Below are positions 47,660 to 55,911 of a stretch of 64,000 nucleotides of DNA, piece after piece. The notes below the pieces were generated by a model. It did not search any database and was not told the DNA's origin. It saw only the letters and a list, made by a program, of their open reading frames with translations. The first letter of the stretch is position 1. Each line of letters starts with the position of its first letter. This DNA is from Blastochloris sulfoviridis (GTDB lineage: Bacteria > Pseudomonadota > Alphaproteobacteria > Rhizobiales > Xanthobacteraceae). The position numbers and the translations under genes were made by a program. The DNA is taken from NCBI RefSeq assembly GCF_008630065.1, contig NZ_VWPL01000008.1, positions 1 to 64,000 of the forward strand, given 5' to 3'.

Positions 47660-47749
47660 TTACGTCCAGAAGAACGGCACGAACAGGACGGCGAATCCGA
47701 GGCCAACGGCGGCCTTTTCCTTGAGGCTGGTCTGGGGCAGTTTCAACAT
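47660..47749 (-). CDS. Micro-peptide 3: 29-residue single-span membrane peptide
   Basis: Begins MLKLPQTSLK and continues EKAAVGLGFAVLFVPFFWT. The ribosome binding site region ACGGGAGATGTACGATG is nearly the same as that of gene 1 (ACAGGAGATGTCCGATG), 80% or more identical although the genes are on opposite strands. Upstream are a leader palindrome (47777-47795) and the control block (47862-47928). The aromatic end (FFW) would sit at a membrane surface. Best described as a small membrane subunit of unknown complex; LH1-gamma-like and type I toxin-like roles are both possible. Confidence 0.7.
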   Translation of the reverse strand: MLKLPQTSLKEKAAVGLGFAVLFVPFFWT

Positions 47750-47776
47750 CGTACATCTCCCGTTTGATGTTTTGGC

Positions 47777-47795
47777 GAAATCGTCGAACGATTTC
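47777..47795 (-). promoter_or_regulatory. Perfect palindrome in the micro-peptide 3 leader
   Basis: GAAATCGT-CGA-ACGATTTC, 8-bp arms, 28-46 bases upstream of the ATG. The half AAATCGTTC is kept in the leader of gene 1 (46830-46838), where the second half is degenerate. It could be an operator or an mRNA stem that controls access to the ribosome binding site. Confidence 0.55.
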
Positions 47796-47861
47796 ACGCG
47801 AGAACAAGAGCTGAACTTCCTGCGGCCGGGGCCGCAGCTTGAGAAGCCGCCCTTCGATGCG

Positions 47862-47928
47862 CGCTTCTGCTGGTTAATACGGTGTGATGCCGGAGGCCGA
47901 TCACCCTGGCCGATCACAGAGTGGTGAG
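47862..47928 (-). promoter_or_regulatory. Duplicated control block of micro-peptide genes 3 and 2
   Basis: Inverted copy of the block at 46742-46809: read toward the gene it has CTCACC, CTCTGTGATCGGCC, GGTGATCGG, a variable 15-bp spacer and CGTATTAACCAGCAGAAGC. The 20-bp end segment is identical in both copies. It lies 112 nt before the start codon. The remainder of 47750-48012 has no other gene. Confidence 0.7.
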
Positions 47929-48012
47929 CGCCGCCGCCAGCCGCCGCGCGGCGTTTGCGGGCCGGCGCCGGCCGTGCTGCAAGCAGGCGGGCCGCCGCCC
48001 CCGAGATTCGCC

Positions 48013-48378
48013 ATGACCAGCCTCGCCGCCGCCGTCACCTCCCCCTATGTCGCGCCGATCCTGCTCCTGATCGGCTCCAACGTGTTCATGACCATCGCCT
48101 GGTACGGCCATCTGCAGTTCAAGTCGTATTCGCTGCTGACGGTGATCGTGACGAGCTGGCTGATCGCCTTCGTCGAATACTGCATGGCGGTACCGGCCAA
48201 CCGGCTGGGGCACGCCGTCTATTCGGCGGCCGAGCTGAAGACGATCCAGGAGGTGATCACGCTGTCGATCTTCGGCGTGTTCTCGGTGGTGGTGCTGAAG
48301 GAGTCGATCGGCTGGAACCACCTCGTCGGCTACGGCCTGATCGCCGCCGGCGCCGGCATCCTCTTCAGGGGCAGTTGA
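48013..48378 (+). CDS. DUF486 family membrane protein (DMT-like)
   Basis: A 121-residue four-span protein related to small drug/metabolite transporters. Spans: about 14-33 (PILLLIGSNVFMTIAWYGHL), 40-58, 75-95 and 100-118. The family hallmark FMTIAWYGHLQFK is present, and the C-terminus GYGLIAAGAGILFRGS is typical. Start at the ATG at 48013; the longer open frame upstream runs into the micro-peptide control block. Substrate unknown. Confidence 0.85.
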   Translation: MTSLAAAVTSPYVAPILLLIGSNVFMTIAWYGHLQFKSYSLLTVIVTSWLIAFVEYCMAVPANRLGHAVYSAAELKTIQEVITLSIFGVFSVVVLKESIGWNHLVGYGLIAAGAGILFRGS

Positions 48379-48481
48379 TCGGGCCGCGGATTCCGGGCAG
48401 GACGTCTCCGGAAGACGGCGTCTCCGGAAGACGGCGTCATCGGAGACGACGACCCTCGGGGGAGCCTTCGGGCATCGCAGC

Positions 48482-49027
48482 ATGACGCAAACCGCCGGCT
48501 TCGTCTTCGTCGCCGTCATCATCGGCGTGTTCGTGGCGATCGGCCTCTACCGCGGCCACCGGGTGGGCTCGTTCCGGCGGGCGGTGCGGGCGCTGGGCGG
48601 TGCGCCGACCCGTCCCGGGCCGCTGCCGGAGGCGGTCGACTGGGCCGGCACCGAGATCATGGCCGCGCGTGCCTTCGAGATCGTTCCGGGCGTGCCGGCG
48701 ACCTTCATCGCGCTGATGCGCGCCGCCGCCCCCGCGGCCTCCGACGATTTCGGCACCGCCCCGGCCGATCCGTTCCTGCTGCTGCGGCTGCCGGCCGAGG
48801 CGATCGCCGACGAGGCGGCGTTCCGCGACGCGCTGTCGCGGGCGGTGTCGCTCGATGCGGTGATCCGCGACGACACCGGCCATGTGGTGGTGATGGCGCG
48901 GGCGCTGCACAGCGGCGCGGCGGTGACGGCGCTGGTGACGGCGGCCCGGACGGGGCTCAAACGGTTTCCGGTTGATCCCTTGGGGACACCGGAAACGATC
49001 TCGCCGAAAAATCCTCGATCCGAATAG
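48482..49027 (+). CDS. Hypothetical membrane-anchored protein with repeat-derived C-terminus
   Basis: A 181-residue protein: N-terminal span (about 5-23, FVFVAVIIGVFVAIGLY), then a cytoplasmic or periplasmic alpha/beta domain of unknown family. From about residue 159 the coding sequence enters repeat family C (FPVDPLGTPETISPKNPRSE), so the natural C-terminus has been replaced or lengthened by repeat DNA. The same peptide can be read in other copies of the repeat. Start at the ATG at 48482 after a repeat-rich 100-bp gap. Confidence 0.65.
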   Translation: MTQTAGFVFVAVIIGVFVAIGLYRGHRVGSFRRAVRALGGAPTRPGPLPEAVDWAGTEIMAARAFEIVPGVPATFIALMRAAAPAASDDFGTAPADPFLLLRLPAEAIADEAAFRDALSRAVSLDAVIRDDTGHVVVMARALHSGAAVTALVTAARTGLKRFPVDPLGTPETISPKNPRSE

Positions 49028-49087
49028 GATTTTTCGGCGATCGGCATACGGGTTCCGGCCTGATCGGCCGGAACCCGTATGCCGATC
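48959..49087. repeat. Multi-hairpin repeat, family C copy 2 (fullest copy)
   Basis: Three modules: CGGTTTCCGG...CCGGAAACG (48960-48998), GAAAAATCCT/AGGATTTTTC (49008-49035), and a perfect 22-bp inverted repeat at 49039-49060 and 49066-49087 with a five-base loop. The first two modules are inside the preceding gene; the third lies between the convergent gene ends (49027 and 49092) and may stop transcription from both sides. Confidence 0.85.
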
Positions 49088-49091
49088 CGCG

Positions 49092-51116
49092 TCAGCCGTT
49101 GACGAGCTGCAGGGGCGGCGGCGCCCGGCGCGGCTCGGCAAGCGACAGGCGGGGGCGCAGCAGATAGGGCGCGACCTCGACCTCCGGCAGCGGCCGGCTG
49201 AAATGGAAGCCCTGCAGGAAATCGCAGCCGAGGTCGCGCAGCAGCGCGGCTTGGCCGGCGTTCTCGATGCCCTCGGCGGTGACCAGCATGTTCAACGTGC
49301 GGCCGAGCGAGACGATGGTGCGCAGGATGTGGGCGACGTGGCGGTCGTTGGCTTCCCAGCCGACGATGAACGAGCGGTCGATCTTGATCTTGTCGAACGG
49401 GAAGCGCCACAGATAGCCGAGGCTGGAATAGCCGGTGCCGAAATCGTCCATGGCGATCGACACGCCGATCTCCCGCAGCCCCTGGAGCTGATGCAGCACG
49501 CTCTCGGTGTGCTTCAAGAGCAGGCCCTCGGTGATTTCGAGTTCGAGCCGGCGCGGCGCGAGGCCCGAGGCGGCCAGCGCCGACGCCACCGCCTGGTTGA
49601 GGTCGGTGCCGCCGAACTGCACGGGCGACAGATTGACGGCGACGCCAAGCGCCTCGGGCCAGCCGGCCGCAGCCTGGCAGGCGCGGTTCAGCGCCCAGGC
49701 GCCGATCTTGGTGATGAGGCCGAGATCCTCGGCGATCGGCACGAAGATCGCCGGCGGCACGTAGCCGCCGCCCGGCCGGCGCAGCCGCAGCAGCGCCTCG
49801 AAATAGACCGGGGCGCCGTCGCGCGCCGACACCACCGGCTGGTAGTGCAACTCGAAGGCATCGTTGGCGGCGGCATCGCGCACCAGGGCCTCCAGCTCGC
49901 GGCGGTGGCGGATCTCGTCCTCCATGCCGAGCTCGAACCGGCAGACATGGTTGCGCACGCCCGGCGACTGGGCGGCGTCGAGCGCGAGCTCCGAGCTGTG
50001 CAGCAGGCCTTCGGCGGTGGTGCCGTGGCCGGGGGCGATGGCCACGCCGATGGCGGCGCCGCTGGCGAGGTCGAGGCCCTTGACGACGAAGGGACGGTCC
50101 AGCGAGTCCTTCAGGCGAGCGGCGAAGCGGACGGCGTCCGCCGGGCTTTCGACCTCGTCCTGGACGATGAGAAAGCCGTTGCCGCTGATGCGGCCGATCA
50201 GGTCGACCTCGCCGATGGCCTCGCTCAGCGTCTCGGCCACGGCGCGGATCAGGCCGTCGCCGATGTCGTAGCCATGGGTGTCGTTGACGATCTTGAGCGC
50301 GCCGAGGTCGATATTGTGGACCGCGAGGCCGAGGCCGGTCTCGGGCAGCCGGCCGAGCCGCTTGGAAAGCCGCTCCAGCAAGGTGGCCCGGTTCAGAAGG
50401 CCGGTCAGCTCGTCGCGCTGGGCCAGGAACTCGGCGCGCACCTGCGCCACCTTGCGCTCGATCGCCAGGAATTCCGCCGTCTCGTCGGCGGCCTGCTTCT
50501 GCTTGGAGCGCAGCCTGAGCGCGATCGCCGAGCCGCCGACGGCGAGGAAGATCAGCCCGGTGAACACGATTCCGATGGTGGACAGCAAATGGTCGAAGCG
50601 GGCGCGCTTCTGCGTCTGGTCGATGAATGCCTTGACCACCGCGGCGACGTGCGCGCCGACCACCACCGGGTGATAGGATTCGGCATAGACCGCCGGCAGC
50701 AGCGCATGGTCGCTGTGGCGCAGCGTGGTGATCGGGCGGCCGCTGGCCACCACCTCGATGACCCGGCCGTCGATCGAATCCGCAGCCGGACGCCAGCGGG
50801 TCTCGATCTGGTCGGACACCAGCGCCAGATGGCCGTTTCGTCCGTAGACCTCGAAGCGGAACACCCGCGTGCCGCTGCGCTGCTTGGCCAGGAAGGTGGC
50901 GCTCGAAGGCGAGGGCGACGCGCCGGCGGCGATCTGGCCGAGGTCGTCGATCTGGACGGCGAAATGATTCACCCAGCCCGCCGCGGCGATCTCGGCATCG
51001 TCGCGGATCAGCCGTTCGAGGGTGACGTCGACCAGCGTCAGCGTGGCGCCGGCAAGCAGCAGCAGCACGGTGAACAGGCCGAGGATGAAATGCACGCCGA
51101 ACTGTTTGAAGGTCAT
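49092..51116 (-). CDS. Membrane EAL-domain phosphodiesterase with degenerate GGDEF
   Basis: A 674-residue c-di-GMP signalling protein. Two spans (about 8-28 and 180-202) enclose a periplasmic sensor domain; then a GGDEF domain (about 233-390) whose active-site motif is SGNGF (311-315), so it should not make c-di-GMP, and an EAL domain (about 402-655) with intact EALLR (440-444), NLSP, ELEITE, DDFGTGYSS and KIDRSFI. Predicted phosphodiesterase. Divergent from the globin-coupled receptor across 267 bp. Confidence 0.9.
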   Translation of the reverse strand: MTFKQFGVHFILGLFTVLLLLAGATLTLVDVTLERLIRDDAEIAAAGWVNHFAVQIDDLGQIAAGASPSPSSATFLAKQRSGTRVFRFEVYGRNGHLALVSDQIETRWRPAADSIDGRVIEVVASGRPITTLRHSDHALLPAVYAESYHPVVVGAHVAAVVKAFIDQTQKRARFDHLLSTIGIVFTGLIFLAVGGSAIALRLRSKQKQAADETAEFLAIERKVAQVRAEFLAQRDELTGLLNRATLLERLSKRLGRLPETGLGLAVHNIDLGALKIVNDTHGYDIGDGLIRAVAETLSEAIGEVDLIGRISGNGFLIVQDEVESPADAVRFAARLKDSLDRPFVVKGLDLASGAAIGVAIAPGHGTTAEGLLHSSELALDAAQSPGVRNHVCRFELGMEDEIRHRRELEALVRDAAANDAFELHYQPVVSARDGAPVYFEALLRLRRPGGGYVPPAIFVPIAEDLGLITKIGAWALNRACQAAAGWPEALGVAVNLSPVQFGGTDLNQAVASALAASGLAPRRLELEITEGLLLKHTESVLHQLQGLREIGVSIAMDDFGTGYSSLGYLWRFPFDKIKIDRSFIVGWEANDRHVAHILRTIVSLGRTLNMLVTAEGIENAGQAALLRDLGCDFLQGFHFSRPLPEVEVAPYLLRPRLSLAEPRRAPPPLQLVNG

Positions 51117-51383
51117 GACCGCGTTGTTCCTGCAGAAGCGGTAAGATGCGGCCGGATGACAAACATCCGGTTACAGAAAAGGTATCTAGATATGGGCGGA
51201 GGTGTGAACGTGCCGGCGCGGTAAACAAATGCTCAGCGCGCGTTCAGCGACGATACCGCGAGAACCCTTGCGTCAAAAACCGGAAATTGCATTCGTGCGA
51301 GCCGCTATTATTCGAACAGCTTCACTTTTCAGTAAATCCGCACGTCTATTGATACTGCTAAATCCTGTTGTGGAGGTTTGCGC

Positions 51384-52730
51384 ATGGCTGTCGACGAGTC
51401 GCTCAAGAGCCGCGTTCAGTTCATGCGCATCGATGCCGAGACGCGGCGTCACCTGACGGAGATGAAGCCGCTGCTGCAAGCGGCGATGCCGCGGGCGCTC
51501 GACGGCTTCTACGGCCACGTCTCGGCGACGCCGGACATGGCGCGCATGTTCCGCAATCCCGAGCACATGCGCCACGCCCGCACCAAGCAGCTCCAGCACT
51601 GGGCGCTGATCTGCGAGGCGACGTTCGACGACGCCTATGTCGACTCCGTCACCCGCGTCGGGCGCGCCCACAACCGGCTGGGACTGGAGCCCGGCTGGTA
51701 CATCGGCGGCTACGCCTTCCTGATCAATGAGGTGATCGCGGCGCTGCTCGAGGGCGGCTCGGGCTTCTTCCGCCGCGGCGTGTCGGAGGACGTGCGCGCC
51801 AAGATCGCCGCCTTCACGCGGGCGGCGATGCTCGACATGGATTTCGCCATCAGCGTCTACCTGGACGAAAGCCGGCGCGAGAAGCGCGAGGCGCTGACGA
51901 AGCTCGCCGACGTCTTCCAGTCGTCGGTCGGCACCATCACCGAGGCGGTCGAGACCGCGACGCAGGACATGCACCACAGCGCCGACGAGATGGCGGCCAC
52001 CGCGCAGCGCACCAAGCAGCGCGCCACCAGCGTGGCGGCGGTGGCCGAGGAATCGACCGCCAATGTCGGCTCGGTGGCGGCGGCGGTGGAGGAATTGTCG
52101 TCGTCGATCCACGAGATCTCGGCGCGGGTGCAGTCGGCGGCGGCCACCGCCGGCGGCGCCGCCGAGCGGGCGCGCGAGACCAGCCTGGTGGTGGCCAACC
52201 TGGTGAAGGTGGCCGACGAGATCGGCGGCATCATCACCTTGATCAAGACCATCGCGGCGCAGACCAACCTGTTGGCGCTCAACGCCACCATCGAGGCGGC
52301 GCGCGCCGGCGAGGCCGGGCGCGGCTTCGCGGTGGTCGCCTCCGAGGTGAAGACGCTGGCCAGCCAGACCACCAAGGCGACCGAGGACATCGAGCGGCAG
52401 ATCGGCACCATCCAGGCGGTGACGACCCAGACCGCCTCGGCCATCGAGGAGATCAACCACGCCAATGTGCAGGTGAACGAGGCGTTCACCTCGATCGCCG
52501 CGGCGGTGGAGGAGCAGTCGGCGGCCACCCAGGAGATCGCCCGCTCGACCGGCGACGCCGAGGCCGGCTCGCGCAATGTCACGCAGGAGATGAGCGGCGT
52601 GCGTGCCGACGCCGAGGTGTCGGGCGATGTCGCCGCCCACCTGCTGGCGGCCAGCGCCACGCTCAGCGAGCAGATCGCGCGGCTGCGGATGGAGGCCGGA
52701 GGCTTCCTCGACCGCATCCGCGCGGCGTGA
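51384..52730 (+). CDS. Globin-coupled methyl-accepting chemoreceptor (HemAT-like)
   Basis: A 448-residue soluble sensor. Residues about 10-165 form a protoglobin-type haem domain ([17 protein letters not shown]; proximal-His candidate His72 in [17 protein letters not shown]). No membrane span follows; a short linker joins a chemoreceptor signalling domain whose hairpin tip [30 protein letters not shown] is intact. By family precedent it senses O2 or another gas and controls a CheA kinase. Start at the ATG at 51384, seven bases after GGAGG. The 267-bp upstream gap is AT-rich and should hold both divergent promoters. Confidence 0.92.
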   Translation: MAVDESLKSRVQFMRIDAETRRHLTEMKPLLQAAMPRALDGFYGHVSATPDMARMFRNPEHMRHARTKQLQHWALICEATFDDAYVDSVTRVGRAHNRLGLEPGWYIGGYAFLINEVIAALLEGGSGFFRRGVSEDVRAKIAAFTRAAMLDMDFAISVYLDESRREKREALTKLADVFQSSVGTITEAVETATQDMHHSADEMAATAQRTKQRATSVAAVAEESTANVGSVAAAVEELSSSIHEISARVQSAAATAGGAAERARETSLVVANLVKVADEIGGIITLIKTIAAQTNLLALNATIEAARAGEAGRGFAVVASEVKTLASQTTKATEDIERQIGTIQAVTTQTASAIEEINHANVQVNEAFTSIAAAVEEQSAATQEIARSTGDAEAGSRNVTQEMSGVRADAEVSGDVAAHLLAASATLSEQIARLRMEAGGFLDRIRAA

Positions 52731-52739
52731 GGCCGGGCT

Positions 52740-53125
52740 GCGTCAGGCCGGGGCGAGCGAAGCGAGAGCCGGGATCGTCATCCTGGGCCTCGTCATCCCG
52801 GCCGAGCGGAGCGAGAGCCGGGGCCGCGTTCTTCGGGCGGTGTCATCCCGGGCTTCGCAACGCGAAGACCCGGGATCGTCCTCCTGGGCCTCGTCATCCC
52901 GGCCGAGCGGAGCGAGAGCCGGGATCGTCCTCCGGAAAAGGCCCCCCGTCCTGCAAACGGTCCCGGCTCGGCGCGATGCGCCGTCCGGGACGACGATCTC
53001 TCCCCCGCGTCATCCCGGGCGTAGCGAAGCGAAGACCCGGGATCGTCCTCCGGGAAAGGCACCTCTTCCTGCAAACGGTCCCGGCTTGCGCGCTGCGCGC
53101 CGTCCGGGACGACGATCTCTCCCCC
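52740..53125. repeat. Cluster of family B repeats (398-bp gene-free gap)
   Basis: At least six half-sites, for example GTCATCCCGGCCGAGCGGAGC twice, GTCATCCCGGGCTTCGCAACGCG...CCCGGGATCGTC and GGTCCCGGCTTGCGCGCTGCGCGCCGTCCGGGACGACG. Units are about 90-110 bp. Lies between the convergent chemoreceptor and MaoC genes; no gene on either strand. Confidence 0.85.
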
Positions 53126-53128
53126 GCG

Positions 53129-53605
53129 TCAGGCCGGGCGGCGCTCCAGGAACACCGTGCCGTCGAAGGCGAACACCAGTTCGCCCGCTTGGTTGGTGGC
53201 GCTGACGGCGATCGACAGCAATCCCCAGCCCGGCCGCGAGGCGGACGGCCGCTTGGCGGTGACCTCGGTGCGGTAGGACAGCACATCGCCGGCGCGCACC
53301 GGCTTCAGCCAGCGCATGTTGCGGAAACCGGGCGAGGGGCCGAACCGCGCCACCGGTTCGCCGCGGGCCGCCATCTCTTCGTCGCGGCGGCGGCAAGAGG
53401 CGATCCAGAGCTGCATGAAGACCGCGCCGGTATGCCAGCCCGACGCGACGAGCCCGCCGAAATGGCTTTCCTCCGCCGCCGCCTCGTCGAGGTGGAACGG
53501 CTGGGGGTCGAAGGCCTGCGCGAAGCGCTTGATGTCCTCGACGGTGAAGACGTGGCTGCCGAGCTCGTCGATCTCGCCTGTCGCGATGTCCTCCAGAAAC
53601 TTCAT
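53129..53605 (-). CDS. MaoC-family (R)-hydratase, second of a tandem pair
   Basis: A 158-residue hot-dog-fold protein beginning MKFLEDIATGEIDELGSHVFTVEDI. The hydratase-type motif is AQAFDPQPFHLDEAAAEESHFGGLVASGWHT, with the Asp and His expected at the active site. Its start codon overlaps the upstream MaoC gene by ATGA, and the two are about one-third identical, indicating tandem duplication; such pairs can form heterodimers. Substrate (an enoyl-CoA) is not identified. Confidence 0.87.
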   Translation of the reverse strand: MKFLEDIATGEIDELGSHVFTVEDIKRFAQAFDPQPFHLDEAAAEESHFGGLVASGWHTGAVFMQLWIASCRRRDEEMAARGEPVARFGPSPGFRNMRWLKPVRAGDVLSYRTEVTAKRPSASRPGWGLLSIAVSATNQAGELVFAFDGTVFLERRPA

Positions 53606-54060
53606 GCCGCCTCCGCGCCGCGCCGGCCGATCATCTTGGTGTGGATCTGGCGCATCAGGGTCACGCCGTCGGCGTCCACCAGCTCGAAGCGGAAGCGCAC
53701 CAGCCCGACGCCGGGCCGGCTGTTCGAGGGGCGGGCCTCGATCACCGCGCCGCGCATGGTGATGCGCGCGCCGGGCCGCAGCGGCTTCAGCCACGCCACC
53801 TCCTCGATGCCGGGGGCGCCGTGGCTCGCGGCCTCGTTGAGGAAGGCGTCGCACATCATCCGCATCAGGATGGCGCACATGTGCCAGCCCGAGGCGGCGA
53901 GCCCGCCTAGCAGCGACGCCTTGCCCGCCTCCTCGTCGAGGTGGAAGGGCTGGGGGTCGAACTCGGCGGCGAACGCCACGATCTCCTCGCGGGTGACGAG
54001 GCGCGGGCCGAAGCTGATCGTCCAGTCCGGCGTGAAGTCTTCAAAGAACAAACGCGGCAT
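53602..54060 (-). CDS. MaoC-family (R)-hydratase, first of a tandem pair
   Basis: A 152-residue hot-dog-fold protein: MPRLFFEDFTPDWTISFGPRLVTREEIVAFAAEFDPQPFHLDEEAGKASLLGGLAASGWHM carries the same active-site block as its neighbour. Overlaps the downstream paralogue and lies 63 bp after ychF in the same direction, so it is probably the fourth gene of an rplY-pth-ychF transcript. Metabolic role unknown. Confidence 0.87.
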   Translation of the reverse strand: MPRLFFEDFTPDWTISFGPRLVTREEIVAFAAEFDPQPFHLDEEAGKASLLGGLAASGWHMCAILMRMMCDAFLNEAASHGAPGIEEVAWLKPLRPGARITMRGAVIEARPSNSRPGVGLVRFRFELVDADGVTLMRQIHTKMIGRRGAEAA

Positions 54061-54123
54061 CGGGGTTCCGAGCGGGACCGGGCGGCTCGCCCGTGAAATT
54101 GCCTATATCACGGGAAGCTGCGA

Positions 54124-55221
54124 TCAATTCGCAAAGCGGAAGTGCATCACGTCGCCGTCGGCGACGACATAGTCCTTGCCTTCCAGCCTGAGCTTGCCGG
54201 CCTCGCGCGCGCCGGCCTCGCCGCCATGGGCGACGAAATCGGCATAGGCGATGGTCTCGGCGCGGATGAAGCCCTTCTCGAAGTCGGTGTGGATGACGCC
54301 GGCCGCCGCGGGCGCCTTGGTGCCGGCGGTGATGGTCCAGGCGCGCGTCTCCTTCGGCCCGACGGTGAAATAGGTGATGAGGCCCAAGAGCGCGTAGCCC
54401 TCGCGGATCAGCCGGTCGAGGCCGGGCTCGGTCAGGCCCACCGCGTCGAGATAGTCCTTCCGCTCGTCCAGCGGCAGCACGGCGATCTCGCTCTCGATCT
54501 TGGCCGAGATCACCACCGAGCGCTCGCCTTCCTCCTTCGCCCGCTGGGCGACCTTGGCGGAGGCGGAATTGCCGGTGGCGGCCGAGCCCTCCTCGACATT
54601 GCAGACGTAGAGCACGGGCTTCGACGACAGCAGGCCGAGGCCGGCGAACGCCTTCTCCTCCTCGGGCCGGCGTTCGACGAGGCGGGCGGGCTTGCCCTCG
54701 CGCAGCAGCACCAGCGCGCGCATCATCAGGTCGAGCAGCTCTTTCGAGTCCTTGTCGCCGCCCTTGGCCTTCTTCTCCAGCGCGACGACGCGCTTCTCCA
54801 GGCTGTCGAGGTCGGCCAGCATCAGCTCGGTCTCGATGGTCTCGATGTCGGCGACGGGGTCGATCTTGCCCTCGACGTGGGTGACGTCGTCGTCCTCGAA
54901 GCAGCGCACGACGTGGGCGATGGCGTCGACCTCGCGGATGTTGGCGAGGAACTGGTTGCCGAGCCCCTCGCCCTTGGAGGCGCCGCGCACCAGGCCGGCG
55001 ATGTCGACGAAGGTCAGCCGGGTGGGGATGATCTGCGCCGACTTGCCGTGCCGCGCCAGCTCGTCGAGCCTGGGGTCGGGCACCGCCACCTCGCCGACAT
55101 TCGGCTCGATGGTGCAGAACGGATAGTTCGCCGCCTGCGCCGCCGCGGTCTGGGTCAGCGCGTTGAAGAGCGTCGACTTGCCGACGTTCGGCAGGCCGAC
55201 GATACCGCATTTGAAGCCCAT
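54124..55221 (-). CDS. ychF: Redox-regulated ATPase YchF (Obg family)
   Basis: A 365-residue OBG-family P-loop protein that prefers ATP and binds ribosomes. G1 GLPNVGKS (9-16), G3 DIAGLVRGASKGEGLGNQFL, and, in place of the GTP-specific NKxD, the YchF-type NVEE (VCNVEEGS). The C-terminal TGS domain (RAWTITAGTKAPAAAGVIHTDFEKGFIRAE) is complete. 61 bp downstream of pth. Confidence 0.95.
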   Translation of the reverse strand: MGFKCGIVGLPNVGKSTLFNALTQTAAAQAANYPFCTIEPNVGEVAVPDPRLDELARHGKSAQIIPTRLTFVDIAGLVRGASKGEGLGNQFLANIREVDAIAHVVRCFEDDDVTHVEGKIDPVADIETIETELMLADLDSLEKRVVALEKKAKGGDKDSKELLDLMMRALVLLREGKPARLVERRPEEEKAFAGLGLLSSKPVLYVCNVEEGSAATGNSASAKVAQRAKEEGERSVVISAKIESEIAVLPLDERKDYLDAVGLTEPGLDRLIREGYALLGLITYFTVGPKETRAWTITAGTKAPAAAGVIHTDFEKGFIRAETIAYADFVAHGGEAGAREAGKLRLEGKDYVVADGDVMHFRFAN

Positions 55222-55282
55222 GAGGCCGCTCCGTTGATCAGGTTGGGGCAGATCAGCTTTTTGGGCGGATCAGCGTTCGGGG

Positions 55283-55894
55283 TCAGGTTTCCGGCCGACC
55301 CGGCCGCTTGGGGTTGGCGAAGCCCTTCGAATCGAGCGCGAGGTGCACCCGGTTCTGGAAGGTGGCGTCGTCGCCGGCTGCGATCAGCTCGGCGAAGTCG
55401 GCCACCGCGTCGGCCACCGCCTCCACCCAGGGGCGCTCGGACTTGGCGAAGTCGCCCAGCACGTAGTCGTGCACCAGCGCCTTGTCGCCGGGGTGGCCGA
55501 TGCCGAGCCGCACCCGCCAATACTCGTTGCCGCAATGGGCGGTGATCGAGCGCAGGCCGTTGTGGCCGGCGATGCCGCCGCCCAGCTTCACCCGCACCTT
55601 GGCCGGCGGCAGGTCGAGCTCGTCGTGGAGCACCACGAGATCGGCGAGCGGAAGCTTGTAGAAGCGCTGCGCCTCGGCCACCGCGCGGCCGGATTCGTTC
55701 ATGTAGGTTGTGGGCTTGAGCAGGATGACGCGCTCGCGGCCGATCGCGCCCTCGCTCGCCTCGCCCTGGAAGCGGCGCCGCCACGGGGCGAGCCCGTGGC
55801 GGCGATGGATGGCGTCAAGCGCCATCGCGCCGATATTGTGCCGGTTCCCCGCATAGCGGGCCCCGGGATTGCCGAGGCCGACAAGAAGCTTCAT
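55283..55894 (-). CDS. pth: Peptidyl-tRNA hydrolase
   Basis: Releases tRNA from peptidyl-tRNA that has dropped off ribosomes. 203 residues. Active-site Asn10 and His19 in [47 protein letters not shown] supplies the remaining catalytic residues. A basic C-terminal tail is typical of alphaproteobacteria. 17 bp after rplY. Confidence 0.95.
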   Translation of the reverse strand: MKLLVGLGNPGARYAGNRHNIGAMALDAIHRRHGLAPWRRRFQGEASEGAIGRERVILLKPTTYMNESGRAVAEAQRFYKLPLADLVVLHDELDLPPAKVRVKLGGGIAGHNGLRSITAHCGNEYWRVRLGIGHPGDKALVHDYVLGDFAKSERPWVEAVADAVADFAELIAAGDDATFQNRVHLALDSKGFANPKRPGRPET

Positions 55895-55911
55895 CGCGGG
55901 GGACCGTCAGA

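Noticed and set aside
49092-51116. Active diguanylate cyclase
   Set aside because: The catalytic GGDEF motif reads SGNGF, so only the EAL activity is predicted.
45062-53125. Possible CRISPR array from regularly repeated palindromes
   Set aside because: The repeats are long, imperfect and directly adjacent, without short constant repeats and unique spacers, and no cas genes are present.
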